From assembly GCA_016208525.1 (NCBI GenBank), contig JACQYJ010000195.1, positions 1 through 5,402 on the forward strand: 5,402 nt of DNA, written 5' to 3'. This document shows, piece after piece, positions 5,038-5,402 of the stretch. This DNA comes from Deltaproteobacteria bacterium. GTDB taxonomy: Bacteria > Desulfobacterota > JAENJC01. Both the position numbers and the translations under genes were made by a program. The notes beneath the pieces are model-generated. The model did no database searches. It was given only the letters and a program-made list of their open reading frames with translations, and was not told where the DNA came from. How positions within the stretch are numbered: the stretch's first letter is position 1; every line of letters starts with the position of its first letter.

Positions 5038-5331
5038 ATGGGGTGGCTGACTGAAAAGGGCGGTTGTATATTTATAAATATTCATCTCCAACCGAGGGCC
5101 TCAAAGAATGAGATTGCCGGCATACATGGTGAGTCTCTCAAGGTCAGGCTTACCTCCCCCCCGGTAGATGGGGCGGCAAATTCACACGCAATAGAGTTCT
5201 TAGCAAAAAAGCTTGGGGTCCAGAAGTCAAAAATAACGATTGTGTCAGGCGAAAAGTCAAGGCATAAGACCTTGAGGGTTGAAGGAATAACAAAAGAAGG
5301 AGCAGCTGACATCCTCGGCATATCCCCTTGA
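5038..5331 (+). CDS. yggU: DUF167/YggU family protein
   Basis: This small 97-residue protein belongs to the DUF167 (YggU) family, an alpha/beta fold of unknown function that usually sits beside yggS/yggT. Conserved segments are LQPRASKNEIAGIHG (17-31), LKVRLTSPPVDGAAN (34-48), IEFLAKKLGV (52-61) and SGEKSRHKTLRVEG (70-83). All core motifs are present and the length is normal. The ATG at 5038 follows the divIVA TGA without a gap, and only a weak AAAGGG lies upstream, so it is probably translated by coupling. A later start cannot be excluded, because the family core begins near residue 11. The stop TGA overlaps the -35 box of the next promoter. Confidence 0.92.
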   Translation: MGWLTEKGGCIFINIHLQPRASKNEIAGIHGESLKVRLTSPPVDGAANSHAIEFLAKKLGVQKSKITIVSGEKSRHKTLRVEGITKEGAADILGISP

Positions 5332-5356
5332 CATCATACGATGGAGGTGTTTTAAT
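5328..5356 (+). promoter_or_regulatory. Promoter for a gene beyond the right edge
   Basis: TTGACA (5328-5333), a 17-base spacer and TTTAAT (5351-5356) form a strong sigma70-like promoter; the -35 box is perfect and the -10 matches five of six bases. The -35 overlaps the yggU stop codon. Transcription would begin near 5363. The remaining 40 bases to the edge hold no gene I can support, so the target is outside the window. Confidence 0.55.
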
Positions 5357-5402
5357 ACTTTTGTCTTTACTGACCACTAACCACCGTCTTTGTGGGGCTG
5401 TA

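Noticed and set aside
5380..5395. Possible hairpin CCAC...GTGG after yggU as a terminator
   Set aside because: Only a four-base stem with no U tract following; not convincing.
5361..5402. Open frame from a TTG at 5361 to the right edge (14 codons)
   Set aside because: Too short to judge. GGAGG at 5343-5347 is 13 bases away and would lie upstream of the predicted transcript start.

Overview
The window looks like a chromosomal segment from a bacterium. The cluster yggS-proC-yggT-divIVA-yggU (DUF167), together with Gram-negative-style gene content, suggests a Nitrospirota- or Desulfobacterota-like lineage, possibly from an environmental assembly. That assignment rests on gene content and style and is weak. 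No self-evident phage, transposon or CRISPR element is present.

Left part (1-2214, minus strand): a large single-chain restriction-modification enzyme of Type IIG or Type ISP-like design. It has an N-terminal PD-(D/E)xK-type nuclease followed by an N6-adenine methyltransferase, and its C-terminal specificity region runs off the left edge. The reading frame is interrupted by one in-frame TAG at 301-303. The 100 codons after it (300 down to 1) stay open in the same frame and read as a natural continuation, so the gene is probably broken by one nonsense mutation. Readthrough or a sequencing error are the alternatives. The gene has its own promoter (2263-2291), a GTG start and a good ribosome binding site.

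Middle (2215-2680): an intergenic region with a tRNA-Thr(CGU) gene on the minus strand. The tRNA is a complete transcription unit, with an extended -10 promoter, an encoded CCA and a GAAA-capped hairpin terminator with a long U tract. A 21-base palindrome-like dispersed repeat lies between the terminator and the restriction gene. A perfect 10-base inverted repeat lies in the divergent promoter region between the tRNA and yggS.

Right part (2680-5331, plus strand): five tightly packed genes. They encode the PLP-homeostasis protein YggS, pyrroline-5-carboxylate reductase ProC, the YggT membrane protein, a DivIVA-type coiled-coil protein and a DUF167/YggU protein. Gaps are 4, 86, 18 and 0 bases, and the 86-base gap is mostly filled by a 70-base array of ten degenerate 7-base units forming a large inverted repeat. 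The order resembles the Gram-negative yggS-proC-yggT-yggU group with divIVA inserted, and it echoes the Gram-positive ylmE-sepF-ylmG-ylmH-divIVA group near the division genes. The likely themes are PLP and proline metabolism together with envelope or division positioning. A strong promoter-like sequence at 5328-5356 overlaps the last stop codon and points to a gene beyond the right edge.

I did not find a convincing wholly new system. The best leads are the amber codon inside the restriction enzyme, the heptad-repeat array, and a DivIVA whose usual membrane-binding Phe-Arg tip is replaced.
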